Assembly (NCBI GenBank): GCA_902728285.1
Contig: CACVBU010001151.1
Span: forward strand, 466,923-530,922
Length of the DNA stretch: 64,000 nucleotides
Reading direction: 5' to 3'
From: Clytia hemisphaerica
Lineage: Eukaryota; Cnidaria; Hydrozoa; Leptothecata; Clytiidae
The notes under the pieces: generated by a model
Databases searched by the model: none
Told to the model about the DNA's origin: nothing
The model's input: the letters and a program-made list of their open reading frames with translations, nothing else
In this document: positions 24,820 through 35,029 of the stretch, in pieces
Numbering within the stretch: position 1 is the stretch's first letter
Layout of the letters: every line of letters begins with the position of its first letter
Made by a program: the position numbers and the translations under genes

Positions 24820-26115
24820 TCTGGTCGCAAAAATCAGTTTTATTGACAATTGAATCATGCTTGATGGCGAGCATTGTTATCAATAATGTTTTTGTGTGAA
24901 AAACATAGAAATACAAGGAAAAAATCTAATGAAAATCTTCAAAAACGGCGATTTCCGGCATTTTCAACCGAAAAAAAAATTTCTAAAAAATGGAACTCAG
25001 CCATGTTTTGAGCATTGCGAATACGCATCTTTCTGCAAAAAATCAGAAAAAACTTTTGATGAAAATTCGAGAAAATGTAAAAAAGCCGGTTTTTCCGGCA
25101 TATTTCCGGCATTTTCGGCCGGAAAAAAATATTTTCCTAAAATCGGGCTCCGTCACATTTTAGGTATTGTCATATTGCATCAGTGTGCAAAATTTCATAA
25201 AAAAATATAAAGTACAGCTCAAGAAATACAAGAAATACTGTCTTTAGGCAAAAAGAGGTTGTTCCGGCGATTTTTAAATAGCTCCGGCTTCAATAATCAA
25301 TTTTATTGAAAATTGAAACATGCTTGATGGTGGGCATTGCTATTAGTATTAATAATGTTTTTGAATGAAAAAACAACCAATTGTAAGGAAAAAGTCCAAT
25401 GAAAATCCAGAAAAACGGCGATTTACGACATATTTACGGCATTTTCGGCCGGAAAAAAAATTTCCTCAAAAATCAAACTCGGCCATGTTTTGAGAAAAAA
25501 ATCAGAAAAAACTAATGATAAAATCTCGAGAAAATGCCAAAAAACAGTTTTTCCGGCATATTTTCGGCATTTTCGGCCGGAAAGAAATGTTTTTCGAAAA
25601 TCGGGCTCCGTCACTTTTTAGATATTGTCATTTTACATCAGTGTGCAAAATTTCATTTCCGGCGAAAATCGGCTGTTCCGGCGATTTTTAGAAAGTTCCG
25701 GCTTCAAAAATCAGTTTTATTGACAATTGAACCATCCTTGAGCGTGGACATCGCTATTAACAATGTTTTTGTGTGAAAAAACAACCAATTATAAGGAAAA
25801 AGTCCGATGAAAATCAGCAAAAACGGCGATTTCCGGCATATTTCCGGCATTTTCGGCCAAAAAAGAAGTTTTCTCAAAAATCGGACTCTGCCATGTTTTG
25901 GGCATTGCTAATACGCATCTTTGTGCAAAAAATCTGAAAAAACTAATGATGAAATCTCGAGAAAATGCCAAAAAAACGGTTTTTCCGGCATATTTCCGGC
26001 ATTTTCAGCCGGAAATGATTTTTTTTCGAAAATCGGGCTCCGTCACATTTTGGGCATTACCATTTTGCATCATTGTGCCAAAAATCAGAAAAAACTAATG
26101 AGCCAATCTCGAGAA
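24820..26115. repeat. Three-unit tandem repeat (about 410-460 bp) rich in TTTCCGGCA
   Basis: Units begin near 24820, 25281 and 25693 at a shared block (AGTTCCGGCTTC or variant, then CAGTTTTATTGACAATTGAA and a TTGATGG..GGGCATTGCTAT stretch). Each unit then has two blocks carrying TTTCCGGCATATTTCCGGCA and TTTTCGGCCGG. The short frames seen in several directions are translations of this repeat and not genes. The third unit runs into a GACGGACGAACG tract at about 26128-26156. Confidence 0.85.
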
Positions 26116-26408
26116 AAGCTGGTAACAGACGGACGAACGGACAGACGAACGGACATCGGTTAATTTATAGGACCTCCAAGGTAGGTCCAAAAATTGGAAG
26201 ACGGGGGTTAGGTACGACTTTTCAGTAAAATCAAAATAATCTTGTGTCAACGTTTTAGGGAGAACTGCAAATACTTGATTAATGATTTTTGGTATGTTGA
26301 GGCACTTTGGGACAAAGAATGGAATGAGCGAAATTTTTTTTTAAAAAAATCCAAAATCCGGGGGTAAAAGCCAAAAAAACAGTTTTTTCAAAATATGAGA
26401 TCTGGAAT

Positions 26409-26769
26409 TACTTTAATGGGATAAATTTTCGCGGGGATTAATTTTCGCGGATTTCGCGGATTTGGGTGTCATCCGCGAAAATAAGTCCCATTGGAAATTT
26501 GAAAAAGGCCCATCCGCGAAATATTTCTAAACAAAACTCAAAATATGTCAAATAAATATTATTTGAATGGTTACTTGCATCAAAGAGGCGCAAATAATGT
26601 GTATTTAAACAACCAATATGCATGATTTGACAGTAAAAGTCACAAAATCGAGAAAATAATGCCCCCAATAGTGCCATCCGCGAAAATTAATCCCCGCGAA
26701 ATCTTAAAATTTCGCGGATGAGCTTAACCGCGAAATTTAATCCCCGCGAAAATTTATCCCATTAAAGTA
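26409..26769. mobile_element. MITE with CCCCGCGAAAATTTATCCC ends
   Basis: Left end TACTTTAATGGGATAAATTT and then TCGCGGGGATTAA; the right end mirrors it for about 33 bp. Inside, ATCCGCGAAA-type words recur near both ends in both orientations. It has no coding capacity. It abuts a second CGCGAAA-rich element at 26770. Confidence 0.8.
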
Positions 26770-27215
26770 CTTTAGGTGTACAAACTTTCGCGAGCAGAAA
26801 CTTTCGCGAGGACGAAAAATCGCGAAATTCACGACATATACTTTCGCGAATTTAACGGAAAAATATTTTTCGCGAGCATAAACTTTCGCGAATCAAGACG
26901 TAAAATTGAGAATTTTCATATGAAAAAATGGCTTAGTTTAGAGGGACAAATACTCCTTAGATTGGCTTGAAACATTTTGTCCTTTTTGACTTATTAGTCT
27001 TTTAGCAGGCTAAAAATAGCCATAAAAGTTACATTTTATTCAAAATTTGAAGTTTTACAGATTTTCTATTTTGTTAAGAATTTTTCGCGAGCATAAACTT
27101 TCGCGAATGGCCCTTCCTAGAATTTTTAAAGACATTTACTTTCGCAAAAAGGGCCAAAATTCGCGAAAATCGCGAAAGTTTCTGTTCGCGAAAGTTTCTA
27201 CGCCTAAAGTAGTTA
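26770..27215. mobile_element. MITE of CTTTCGCGA words
   Basis: Left part TTTAGGTGTACAAACTTTCG followed by CGAGCAGAAACTTTCGCG; the right part mirrors it (CGCGAAAGTTTCTACGCC, then TAAAGTAG). About a dozen CTTTCGCGA or TTTTCGCGA words occur throughout in both orientations. Partial relatives lie at 3177-3215 (and its duplicate near 8795) and at 31855-31990. Confidence 0.8.
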
Positions 27216-27744
27216 AATCTGAAAAATCCTCTCATTCCACAGCTCTCATAGATGTGCAAATGCCCTGAAAAAATCAGACCAATCGGACAACTACATCCTG
27301 AGCTTTTTCCGCCACAGTGATTGCGAACCCCCAGATTTGCGCTTTGAGAAATCGTGTTTTTAAAACATAAATTGCGGTTAAATGAAAAGATTATAGTTTT
27401 CAATAGGGATTTTTTTATGATTTGAGGCTTTAAGGGAGTTTTCTACATTATTTCAAAGGAAATAAGGATTAAAAACTATTAACAGTGGAAATTTTGGCCA
27501 ATTTGAGTGACATTATGATTTTTCCAGAAAACCGCAAAACTTTAAAAAAAGACCGCAAAACTCATTTTCACCACGAAATGTAAATAACAATGTCCACATT
27601 CATTGTAAGACTATTTTGGACTATTCCTATCGGCAGGGAATCAATTAAGTTAAAATATTCATTCAAAAAGCTCTGGAACTGAAGACTCATTATCGTGTTA
27701 CACAGGTAGGTCATAAGACGCCAAAACCGGGAAATCGAAAAAAA

Positions 27745-28060
27745 AGTGCTGACTCAGCAAAATTAAGCGCTTCAAACGATTTTAAAATCGTTATATCTCG
27801 CCAACGGCTGATCTAAACATATTAAACCATTTATTTTTCTCAAAGCCCATGATGAGCATGTCGATGTTCCAATTTATCGCTCTTAGTTAAAATGCTGACG
27901 TCATCGAAATCGTCATTTTTGGACTTTAGAGGTCATATCTCGGGTCCACCTGGCCCAAATATCAAAAGTGACCCCATTTTCTTTATCTACTCATTGAGAG
28001 GAATCTCCCTGTCTATTGGATTTTAGGGTGTTCCCATCTTCCTGGGGGTGGGGCTTAGAT
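27745..28060. repeat. Diverged dispersed repeat (GCTGACTCAGCA ... GACGTCATCG)
   Basis: Shares ordered words with 4028-4330: GTGCTGACTCAGCA, a TATCTCG or TATCTTGAGATC stretch, AAAATG-TGACGTCATCG, a CACCTGG or CACCAGGTGG block and ACCCCATTTTCTTTATCTAC. Spacing is preserved although sequence identity is low, so this is an old repeat family. It is non-coding. Confidence 0.5.
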
Positions 28061-28197
28061 AAGAGGAAAGTGATCTGGATCGCCCAAAGTTACCTTCATG
28101 TTTTTATTTTATTTTCTTATCTCTGATCTTGTCTTTCTCTTTTCTGACTGTCTGAGACTCAGTTTCTCAATTCTGACTAAGTTTTCATACCTGTATC

Positions 28198-29924
28198 CAG
28201 TGGCGTAGCCAGGATTTTCAAGGGGTGTCGCAAATTTCAATTTTCAAATGGGCGGTTAGAGGGCGGTTGTTAATTTCATTAGGGCGGTGTTAAAATATAA
28301 CGCCCAAATACTTCCAAACAACCGGGGGACGTTATGGGCTGCAGATCCCAATACCTGTGAACCCCAAACACAGGCCACGTTGCACGTGGTTAACCGGCAA
28401 CTCACCATTAGACGAGTTTACTATTTGTTGCATGGGTGGCAGAGCCACACATTGGATTGAAAATATACAAAGAGTGAGTGTCTCGTTCGTAATAATAGCT
28501 TGTGGTTTCTAAAAGAATGATATTGCCCTTTAGGAAATTCCTTTTGTCCTAGGGAAATTCCCGGATAAACAAACTCTCCGTCTTACAGTTTATGCGCTCC
28601 TTTTGTAAAATATAAAATGAAATTCTATTGTAAAGTGTGCCGATGGAGAGTGAAGGAAAATTTTTTTCATTTTTTTCAAAAAGTTATGTTATGTTCGTGT
28701 TATATAGAAAAGTCACAACAAGAGAGAAATTCGTTTCTTGAGTGATAATTTTGTGATTTGACATAAAAGTATTTTGTATGATTTTTACAAAGCTCATCAT
28801 AAAAATAACCTTCAACAAAATAAATAAAAATTACTTTAGACTAGCAGGCTAAAATACCGTATACAAAACAATGTAATCAATCCCCCCCCCAAAAAAAACA
28901 TTTTCTTGAGTCTTGATCTCGTATAGCTGTCACTGAAAATAAGCACCGACAATTTTATGTTCTTCGAAAACGAAAGATGTCATTGTCTGTAAAGTCTCAA
29001 ATTCATAAAACAACAAGAAACCACAACCAGTCAAAAACAAATAAGTGTCTATCATCTATCCATTACAGTATAATACAATATCATGTCATGCAATCCAATC
29101 AGAATACAGAACTACAGCATAGGATCTGTACAAGTACTCTATCTTATATATTGCCACATACGATAGTCAATGTTCAATCACAAATCTTTACTTTATTATT
29201 TGCCATTCTGGAAACAAGCAACTTTTGCTCTCTTTACGATGAATAGCATTCTTTTTTCTTCATCAGTACAATTCTTCCCAAAAACAAGAGAAGCACTATC
29301 AGGTCTTGAAAACTTTTTCTGATACAGTATTCCAAATATATCTCTCGGCTCTCTCATGGTAATAGTCTCACATCATAATATAATCGAAGAAAGATCTTGC
29401 ATTCAATGAGTCCCCTCCTCTGCAGCCTACATCCTCTTCTACTCGTTTTCTGATAAAATAATTATAATTTACGGTCACCGACGAGACCTCTTTTGTTCTG
29501 CTAATAATTTAACAAAGAGGATAACAATAAATATTAAAGTCGGTAGCCGTGTCATTGTTTTTGTGCAGACGATGAAGGCCAAAGTGAAGAAAAATTTCTT
29601 ATTTTACGGTCCCGGAGCTGTCTTCATTTCTACCGAGCTCTACTAAGCTAAGGAATCGCAATACTGAATTTTGATTCGGTGCCGTAAATTTATTAAAATC
29701 TAAATATCTCCGCCAATTTAAAACATCGCCGCCAATTGAAAACCGCCCATTGAAGGCGACGTGATTTTCTAAAAAAGCCGCACGCCGCGCGTGTCCGTAC
29801 GAGCGCTAGTCGCCGCGCGTCGTCCTCTTACCAGCGCTTTTTATTTCTTGTCTTTCAAAAACTTTTGTTTGTCAAAAAAGGGTGTCGCTGAGTCTTCAGG
29901 AGCGACACCCTAGTGACGCCACTG
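28198..29924. mobile_element. CAGTGGCGT-ended DNA transposon, non-autonomous
   Basis: The left end reads CAGTGGCGTAGCCAGG and then GGGTGTCGC. The right end, on the other strand, reads CAGTGGCGTCACTAGGGTGT and then CGC. The flanking hexamer TGTATC is present on both sides (28192-28197 and 29925-29930). The CAG(T/G)GG end is typical of hAT-like elements, but hAT transposase makes 8-bp duplications, so the superfamily is uncertain. The interior (1.7 kb) holds GGCGG words near both ends and no transposase frame. Confidence 0.75.
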
Positions 29925-29944
29925 TGTATCATATTTTGACCAAC

Positions 29945-30040
29945 CACATCATCGCACCGTGCGGGGTTCGAACCACCATCAAAGAAAGACCTTCGGATTC
30001 GGAAACCAACGCCTTATCCGTTGAGCCATCGTCGCACAGC
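29945..30040 (-). tRNA. tRNA-Arg(CCG)-like sequence, probably tRNA pseudogene or SINE head
   Basis: On the minus strand there is a perfect A box (TGGCTCAACGG) and B box (GGTTCGAACCC), with an anticodon loop TTCCGAA giving anticodon CCG. The D arm is like that of tRNA-Arg. However, the acceptor and T stems contain mismatches and the region between the anticodon and T arms is about ten bases too long. A functional tRNA is therefore unlikely. It begins about 20 bp right of the CAGTGGCGT element. Confidence 0.55.
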
Positions 30041-30134
30041 AAAACTACGCAATTCATAACATATTATACCGAACTGGCAAAAGACGGGGGTAATGCTATT
30101 ATAATATGGGTAAAAGTACCCCTTTTTTAAACCT

Positions 30135-30285
30135 GACTGAAATTCGAGCCGTTACTAGCAACCCTGCGGGGCCCAAGGCGCCGAGTATGCACCCGGCACA
30201 GTGACAAGCCGTTACTAGCAACCCTGACCCTACCTAACTGTTAGTTAATCAATTCCCAACAACAAAACCCCCGGAAACACAGATT
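30135..30285. repeat. Copy of the 22645-22893 MITE core
   Basis: Reverse complement of about 22698-22843: it carries CCGTTACTAGCAACCCTG twice and GGGGCCCAAGGCGCCGAG between. The 43-bp inverted repeats seen at 22645 are absent, so this core occurs in more than one sequence context. Confidence 0.7.
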
Positions 30286-30310
30286 CCGGGGTGACTATCA
30301 GCGATCCGTA

Positions 30311-30365
30311 GATAAGAAAAAAAAAAAATGAAGGTAACTTTGGGTGATCCGATATAACCCTCTCC
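30311..30365. repeat. Inverted copy of 28058-28113
   Basis: Contains ATGAAGGTAACTTTGGG and GATCCGAT. The reverse complement (ATCTGGATCGCCCAAAGTTA, then CCTTCATG) is at 28072-28099. The pair encloses about 2.2 kb including the CAGTGGCGT element and the tRNA-like sequence. Confidence 0.5.
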
Positions 30366-30488
30366 TTTTCAAGGTTTGAAATTGCGCGGATTCTCCAAAT
30401 GGTAGCTATTGAGTTGCGATACGATTAAACAAGATAGCTGACAGTGTTTCTTCAAACCTCAATAACTTTTGATAGAATTTGAATTAAG

Positions 30489-30766
30489 TACTCTCGGGTA
30501 CCTAATAGCCGGGGGGGTTGGAATAAGCAGGGGGGTTGGAAAAAATCTCAAAATTTAATAAGCGGGGGGGTTGGAATAAAAATGTCCTGGGTGGAAAATG
30601 TTTGAAAAGGAGGCTAATACAGCAGAATTAAGACAAAAAAGGGAACTGTCAAAAACATTTTCCCAAAAATTAATAAGCGGGGGGGTTGGAATAAGAATGT
30701 CCTGGGTGGAAAATTTTCGAAAAATTAATTAGCGGGGGGGGACGGCTATTAGGTACCCGAGAGTAG
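30489..30766. mobile_element. G-run MITE, TACTCTCGGGTACCTAATAG ends
   Basis: The left end TACTCTCGGGTACCTAATAG is exactly mirrored at the right (CTATTAGGTACCCGAGAGTA). Inside, GCGGGGGGGTTGGAATAA words recur five times and ATGTCCTGGGTGGAAAAT twice. A related G-run block lies at 51160-51260. It is non-coding. Confidence 0.8.
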
Positions 30767-31169
30767 CGGTTTTGTGCTCGCTGAAAAGACAAAAAGGAGT
30801 GGAATATTGTTATAAAGAAAAAACTCAAAAAAGATCGGAAAATGAAGAGGAAGAAAATCAACGTCTTCAATAATTGTGCTGAATTGTGCTATACTATAGT
30901 TACCATTTTCAAACGAGTGATTCTTAGATCTTAGAACATCATTAACGTGAGAAAAAATAAAATAAAAAATTATTCCATCGAAAGATATAGTCCAAAGTTA
31001 ATCAATGATTGACTTCAAATATCAACAAAAAGAGCCCTTTTTTAAGTCAACCAGGGCAAAGTTTTAAGTTGTATTTTTGATTGAATGGATATTTTTGAAT
31101 ATTTTTTCGCATTTATGACGTTCAGAAACGTTCTAAGATTGAAAAGTTTATGATACAAAAATGTTATTA

Positions 31170-31812
31170 CCGTCATTCTTCTAATTTAATCCTCCGGAAA
31201 AAATAATTATTTTGAAGGGGTCGTACTAATAATAAGAGGAAATAAAATACCTTGGAAATTGACGTTGATTGTCGTACTAATAATTAGAGTAAAAGAGATA
31301 TCAAATCGTATTAAATTAGGGGTTGAAAAATTAAAAACACACAATACACAGGACATGGTGGATTGGGTTGAAAAGGCATTCCAAATTATTTCAGATGACA
31401 AGGATATGATAATGAAATCATTTGATGTATGCGGAATAACTACCACAGATCCTTCGAAAGTCCGAAGTGGCGAATTTTATTCAAAATGCATGGAAAAAGC
31501 TAATACCATCCTAGACAGTGGAGACGATCTGACTGAAGACGATCCATTTGATTTGTAAATTAGATTAGATAAAAAATTTTCATGTTTTTTTAAAAAAGGA
31601 AAGTGTCTTTGAAACGAAAAAAATTCGTTTATTTTTATTATTCGTACTATAATTAGAGGAAAATTTGACCTTTATCGTACTAAATTAGAGGAAAATCAGA
31701 AATTCGTGATCATGGACTCGTACTAATAATTAGAGTTAGATAAATTATTTCATTTTGCCAAAATAATTAATTCGTACTAATTAGAGGACGGATTAAATTA
31801 GAAGAATGACGG
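31170..31812 (+). mobile_element. Internally deleted Tc1/pogo-like transposon, TA duplication
   Basis: Terminal inverted repeats (CCGTCATTCTTCTAATTTAA at the left; mirrored at the right) are flanked by TA at 31168-31169 and 31813-31814. The word TCGTACTAATAATTAGAG and shorter variants occur about seven times near the two ends, as expected of transposase-binding sites. It retains a transposase C-terminal fragment (31290-31558). TA target and the transposase remnant together suggest the pogo/Tigger part of the Tc1/mariner group. Confidence 0.75.
31290..31558 (+). pseudogene. Transposase C-terminal fragment (pogo/Tigger-like)
   Basis: About 90 residues ending at TAA. The pattern W..(K)AF..I..D......SFD.CGI, followed by an acidic tail (DDLTEDDPFDL), resembles the end of DDE transposases of the pogo/Tigger type, where a W..AW..I....I..SF..CGI segment closes the catalytic domain. 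The catalytic residues and DNA-binding domain are absent, so this is a remnant in a deletion derivative. No ATG starts it. The assignment rests on this one motif and the TA-flanked inverted repeats. Confidence 0.55.
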
Positions 31813-31854
31813 TATTCATTATTCTACAACAAGTTGATTTTCTTTAGTATAGCT

Positions 31855-31990
31855 ACAAACTTTCGCGAGTAGAAACTTTCGCGAGTAGAAACTTTCTCAA
31901 TTTTCTTGAATTTAACCCCTTTCGTGAAAGTAATGCCTTTGAAAATCCTGAGCCATATCGCGAAAGTTTATGGTCGCGAAAAATGCCTTA
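31855..31990. repeat. Partial CTTTCGCGA element
   Basis: ACAAACTTTCGCGAGTAGAA followed by a second ACTTTCGCGAG word, and TATCGCGAAAGTTTATGG further right, relate it to the element at 26770-27215. The right end is degraded or truncated. Confidence 0.55.
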
Positions 31991-31999
31991 CAAAATAGA

Positions 32000-32630
32000 A
32001 AATCCGTAAAGATATCTAACTTAAGTAAAATGGAAGGTTTATGGCATTGCTTAGGCTGTTATAGCCTCAAAAGGCAATAGACAAAAGTTTATAAGAAGGT
32101 TAAAATTGGGCAGTTAAAAATACAATTGTTTTTAGTGTAAATACTTGATTGCATCAATACACGCTGAGAAACTGTCATAATTTGGAACAGTTTAGGACAC
32201 CCTGGGATTTTGAGAACAAACCATAGGCAAGGCCCTCAAATAACAAATCCCAAAAAAGTCTGGAAAAGGGTTAAGTCTGAAAGAGAATCATTTACTTACC
32301 TAAAATAACAAAAGAATGTATAGAAAAATGTATGACAAAAAAACGACCTTACAATAGAATGCTCTGTCTTGAAATGAAAGACTACGTTTACCAAGAGCTA
32401 CAAGAGAAATTTGTAAACACTTTGAGTTCAAATTCTTAATATACAATGTGCTCGAAACAAAGCAGAACGGATTTTGAAGAATATAATCAGCTCATTTTAG
32501 GATAGAAGCTATTTTATCTAAAGATCTAAACATCTCCAACAGGCTTTAAAAAAATTTTCAGATACACGGTAGCATACTTTTTAAAAAGAAATTTACTTAA
32601 AACGAAGGTCTCGTGAAAACAAAAATTCAT
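32000..32630. other. Interval without recognised genes
   Basis: AT-rich sequence between the partial CTTTCGCGA element and the long inverted repeat. No supported feature. Confidence 0.4.
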
Positions 32631-32635
32631 TTTAT

Positions 32636-33345
32636 AAAATCATTTAGTAGGGGGAATTTTGTTCGATTTTTTGGAATCGCTTGACTGTTTTGTTAGAAGC
32701 ACTTGTTATACATTTTTGGAAAGCTAAGGGGTAGGGGAATCGAAATTACTATGTTTCCAATTTTTTTTCGGACACTTTGGTGTGATTTTCAGACAAATAT
32801 GACGGTCTCAGGAAAAAATCATAGGGTTAAAAATTAATGAAAATTTTAGCTCGAGAAAACGGAGACCTGTTGTATATTTTTGGAAAGCTCTTATAAAATT
32901 AGGATTAGAGATATATTGCAAGTATAGGTGATTTCAATACCTAACTCGAGATATTGAGCTTCAAAAAGCGCAAAAACTGGACAAAATAGCTGTTTCTGGC
33001 TGAAAAACACGGTTTTCAAGAGTTAATATCTCGAGTTATGTACAGAAATCACCTATACTTGCAATATATCTCTAATCTTAATTTTTTACGAGCTTTCCAA
33101 AAATATACAACAGGTCTCCGTTTTCTCGAGCTAAAATTTTCATTAATTTTTAACCGTATGATTTTTGCCTGAGACCGTCATATTTGTCCAAAAATCACAC
33201 CAAAGTGTCCGAAAAAAAATTGGAAACATAGTAATTTCGATTCCCCTACCCCTTAGCTTTCCAAAAATGTATAACAAGTGCTTCTAACAAAACAGTCGAG
33301 CGATTTTACAAAATGCCCTCTACTACATTGCGGACTGTTGCGGAC
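32636..33345. repeat. Long inverted repeat (arms about 330 bp, short loop)
   Basis: The left arm (to about 32968) and right arm (from about 33012) are nearly exact reverse complements. Examples: TTAGAAGCACTTGTTATACA at 32692 against TGTATAACAAGTGCTTCTAA near 33270, and GATATATTGCAAGTATAGGT against its complement near 33050. Only a few single-base differences are seen, with about 45 bp between the arms. A transcript would fold into a long double-stranded hairpin. It may be a foldback element; no coding capacity or clear target duplication is seen. Confidence 0.85.
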
Positions 33346-33726
33346 CTTATTTGATGTTTTCCATTTCAAACGAGCTGAAGTTTGCGAAGAACACAAAACA
33401 AGAAAGGATTTTTGTTATTTATGTTAAGATCGCTCAATATTATTTACATTTTCCAAAATGGCAAAATTAAAAATGTCAATAAAAATCTAGACGTCTCTGT
33501 TAAGCTCTTTCAATCAATTTAGTTCGTTAAGTTTGTTTCAAATAAATACAAACCCTCTATTGTTCTATTGCTATAGAGATCTAAGTTATCCCATTCACAT
33601 AAGGTATGAAGCGCGAAAATTCTTCACGGCAACACAGCTTTACGAGTTTTGTCATGAAGCAAATATAGGATCCCTTCAATTCAACGGTGAAGCTCCAATA
33701 AATTTGTCACTAGCTACTTTGTTTAC

Positions 33727-34350
33727 TTAAAAGCGCCTTGGTCCGCCGCCAAAACTACGGCGATCGCTACCGAAACTGTCTCTACGCCCCATTCGATCTC
33801 CTCCTCCACGTTGTCGATCACGAGGCGGTCCTCGGCGATCTCCTCCTGGTGGTCCTCGTGCGTCGCTGAATCGATCTCCACGATCTCTCTGTCGGTCACG
33901 TGGTGGACCACGGTCATCAAAATCACGCCCGCCGCCACCTCGACGCCCACCACCATAACCACCTAAACGATCATCTCTGTCTCCTCTATCAAAGCCACCA
34001 CGTGGAGAACGAGCTCTACCGCCGCCGTAAGGTGATCGATCACGCATTCCTCCTTTTGGTGGCGAACGATACCTTGGATTACCTCCGCCAGGCCGGCCGC
34101 CACCGCCACCGCCTCCTTGGCGAGGACCAGACCCTTTGGCCCACTCAACAGTCATCACAGATCCCATAAGGCGTTGGTCATTTTCTTTCATCATCGCTGT
34201 TTCTGCATCACGTCGTTCATCATATTGAATGAATCCGAAATTTTTCTTTAAATCACATCGAAGAATTTTTCCGTATCTTCCGAAGACATTCTCCAAATCA
34301 CGAGTGCGGGTATTAGGGTTGAGATTTCCAATAAACAACTCCGTACTCAT
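33727..34350 (-). CDS. Single-RRM, RGG/RS-rich RNA-binding protein (SR-like)
   Basis: The 207-residue protein starts at the ATG at 34350 (MSTEL); the frame is open 22 codons further up, but that stretch lacks RRM character and the chosen ATG has A at -3. Residues 4-73 form one RRM with RNP2 LFIGNL (5-10) and RNP1 KNFGFIQY (36-43); the short loops resemble those of SR proteins. From residue 75 onward the chain is Gly/Arg/Asp-rich, with a run of seven glycines, RSPP, RDRSP and RARSP repeats and many DRGD and RGG steps, so it is disordered and a likely SR-kinase and arginine-methylation substrate. The expected role is nuclear pre-mRNA splicing or RNA packaging. The CDS has no intron. An exact ortholog is not claimed. 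Confidence 0.9.
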   Translation of the reverse strand: MSTELFIGNLNPNTRTRDLENVFGRYGKILRCDLKKNFGFIQYDERRDAETAMMKENDQRLMGSVMTVEWAKGSGPRQGGGGGGGRPGGGNPRYRSPPKGGMRDRSPYGGGRARSPRGGFDRGDRDDRLGGYGGGRRGGGGRDFDDRGPPRDRQRDRGDRFSDARGPPGGDRRGPPRDRQRGGGDRMGRRDSFGSDRRSFGGGPRRF

Positions 34351-34777
34351 TCTTGGACTAGATAGAAGAGAGAAGTTTAGGGTTAAGGATATTGGGTGTA
34401 GGAACTTATTGTGCAACGTTCGAAAGAGTGCTGTTAATGGTATTCGGAGAAAAATGCTAAAATACCAGGGTTATCTTTGATTTCGATGATTTGATAAGAA
34501 GTAATTGGGTCGAGTTTTCTTTGGATAAAGGAATTGGATTCCTATTCCAGTAGTGGCTCGTCTGAGATAGTGCCATGTTTATTACACTGACAGACGATAT
34601 CATACGCAATGGTATTATGGTAGGTAGTATACAACAAATTAAAGTCTGTGATAGTAAAAATGTATGGATGGGTCAAATAAGGGTATAGTCTGAAATCCAT
34701 CATGATGGTCGTTGGTGCTGTTCGATCGACTGGTTGATCTTTCTTGGTGTTTTCTTTAGTCGGTGTTGTCTGTCGAA

Positions 34778-35029
34778 GATTTGTGTATTTACAGGACAAA
34801 ATGAGAAATTACACATACAGTAGAAGTATTATCAGGTATTAGTGGAAATGAGTCTAATGACCTAACCTTTAAACATTCAATCATCCATAAAATTTTAATC
34901 TTTTGGAAAATATCAAATGTTTTGAGTACATGACAAAAATGCTTCAAAAATAGGAAATGCCCTCTTCAGACTTTCGAATGTAACTTCACCTATTAGAATA
35001 CTTACCCTTAGTCCTGTAAATACACAAAT
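34778..35029. repeat. 18-bp exact inverted repeat, 215 bp apart
   Basis: ATTTGTGTATTTACAGGA at 34779 and TCCTGTAAATACACAAAT at 35012 are exact reverse complements. Each contains a T-rich stretch then ACAG|GAC, like a 3' splice site, one on each strand. They lie upstream of the RRM gene. The meaning is unknown. Confidence 0.6.

Noticed and set aside
24896-26163. Several 60-104 codon frames on both strands
   Set aside because: They are translations of the tandem repeat unit and change with unit differences.
33900-34169. His-rich plus-strand frame opposite the RRM gene
   Set aside because: It is the antisense of the RGG/RS-rich coding sequence and has no motif of its own.
34542-34799. 85-codon minus-strand frame upstream of the RRM gene
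   Set aside because: It begins at TTG and not ATG; I recognise no domain and no supporting splice sites.
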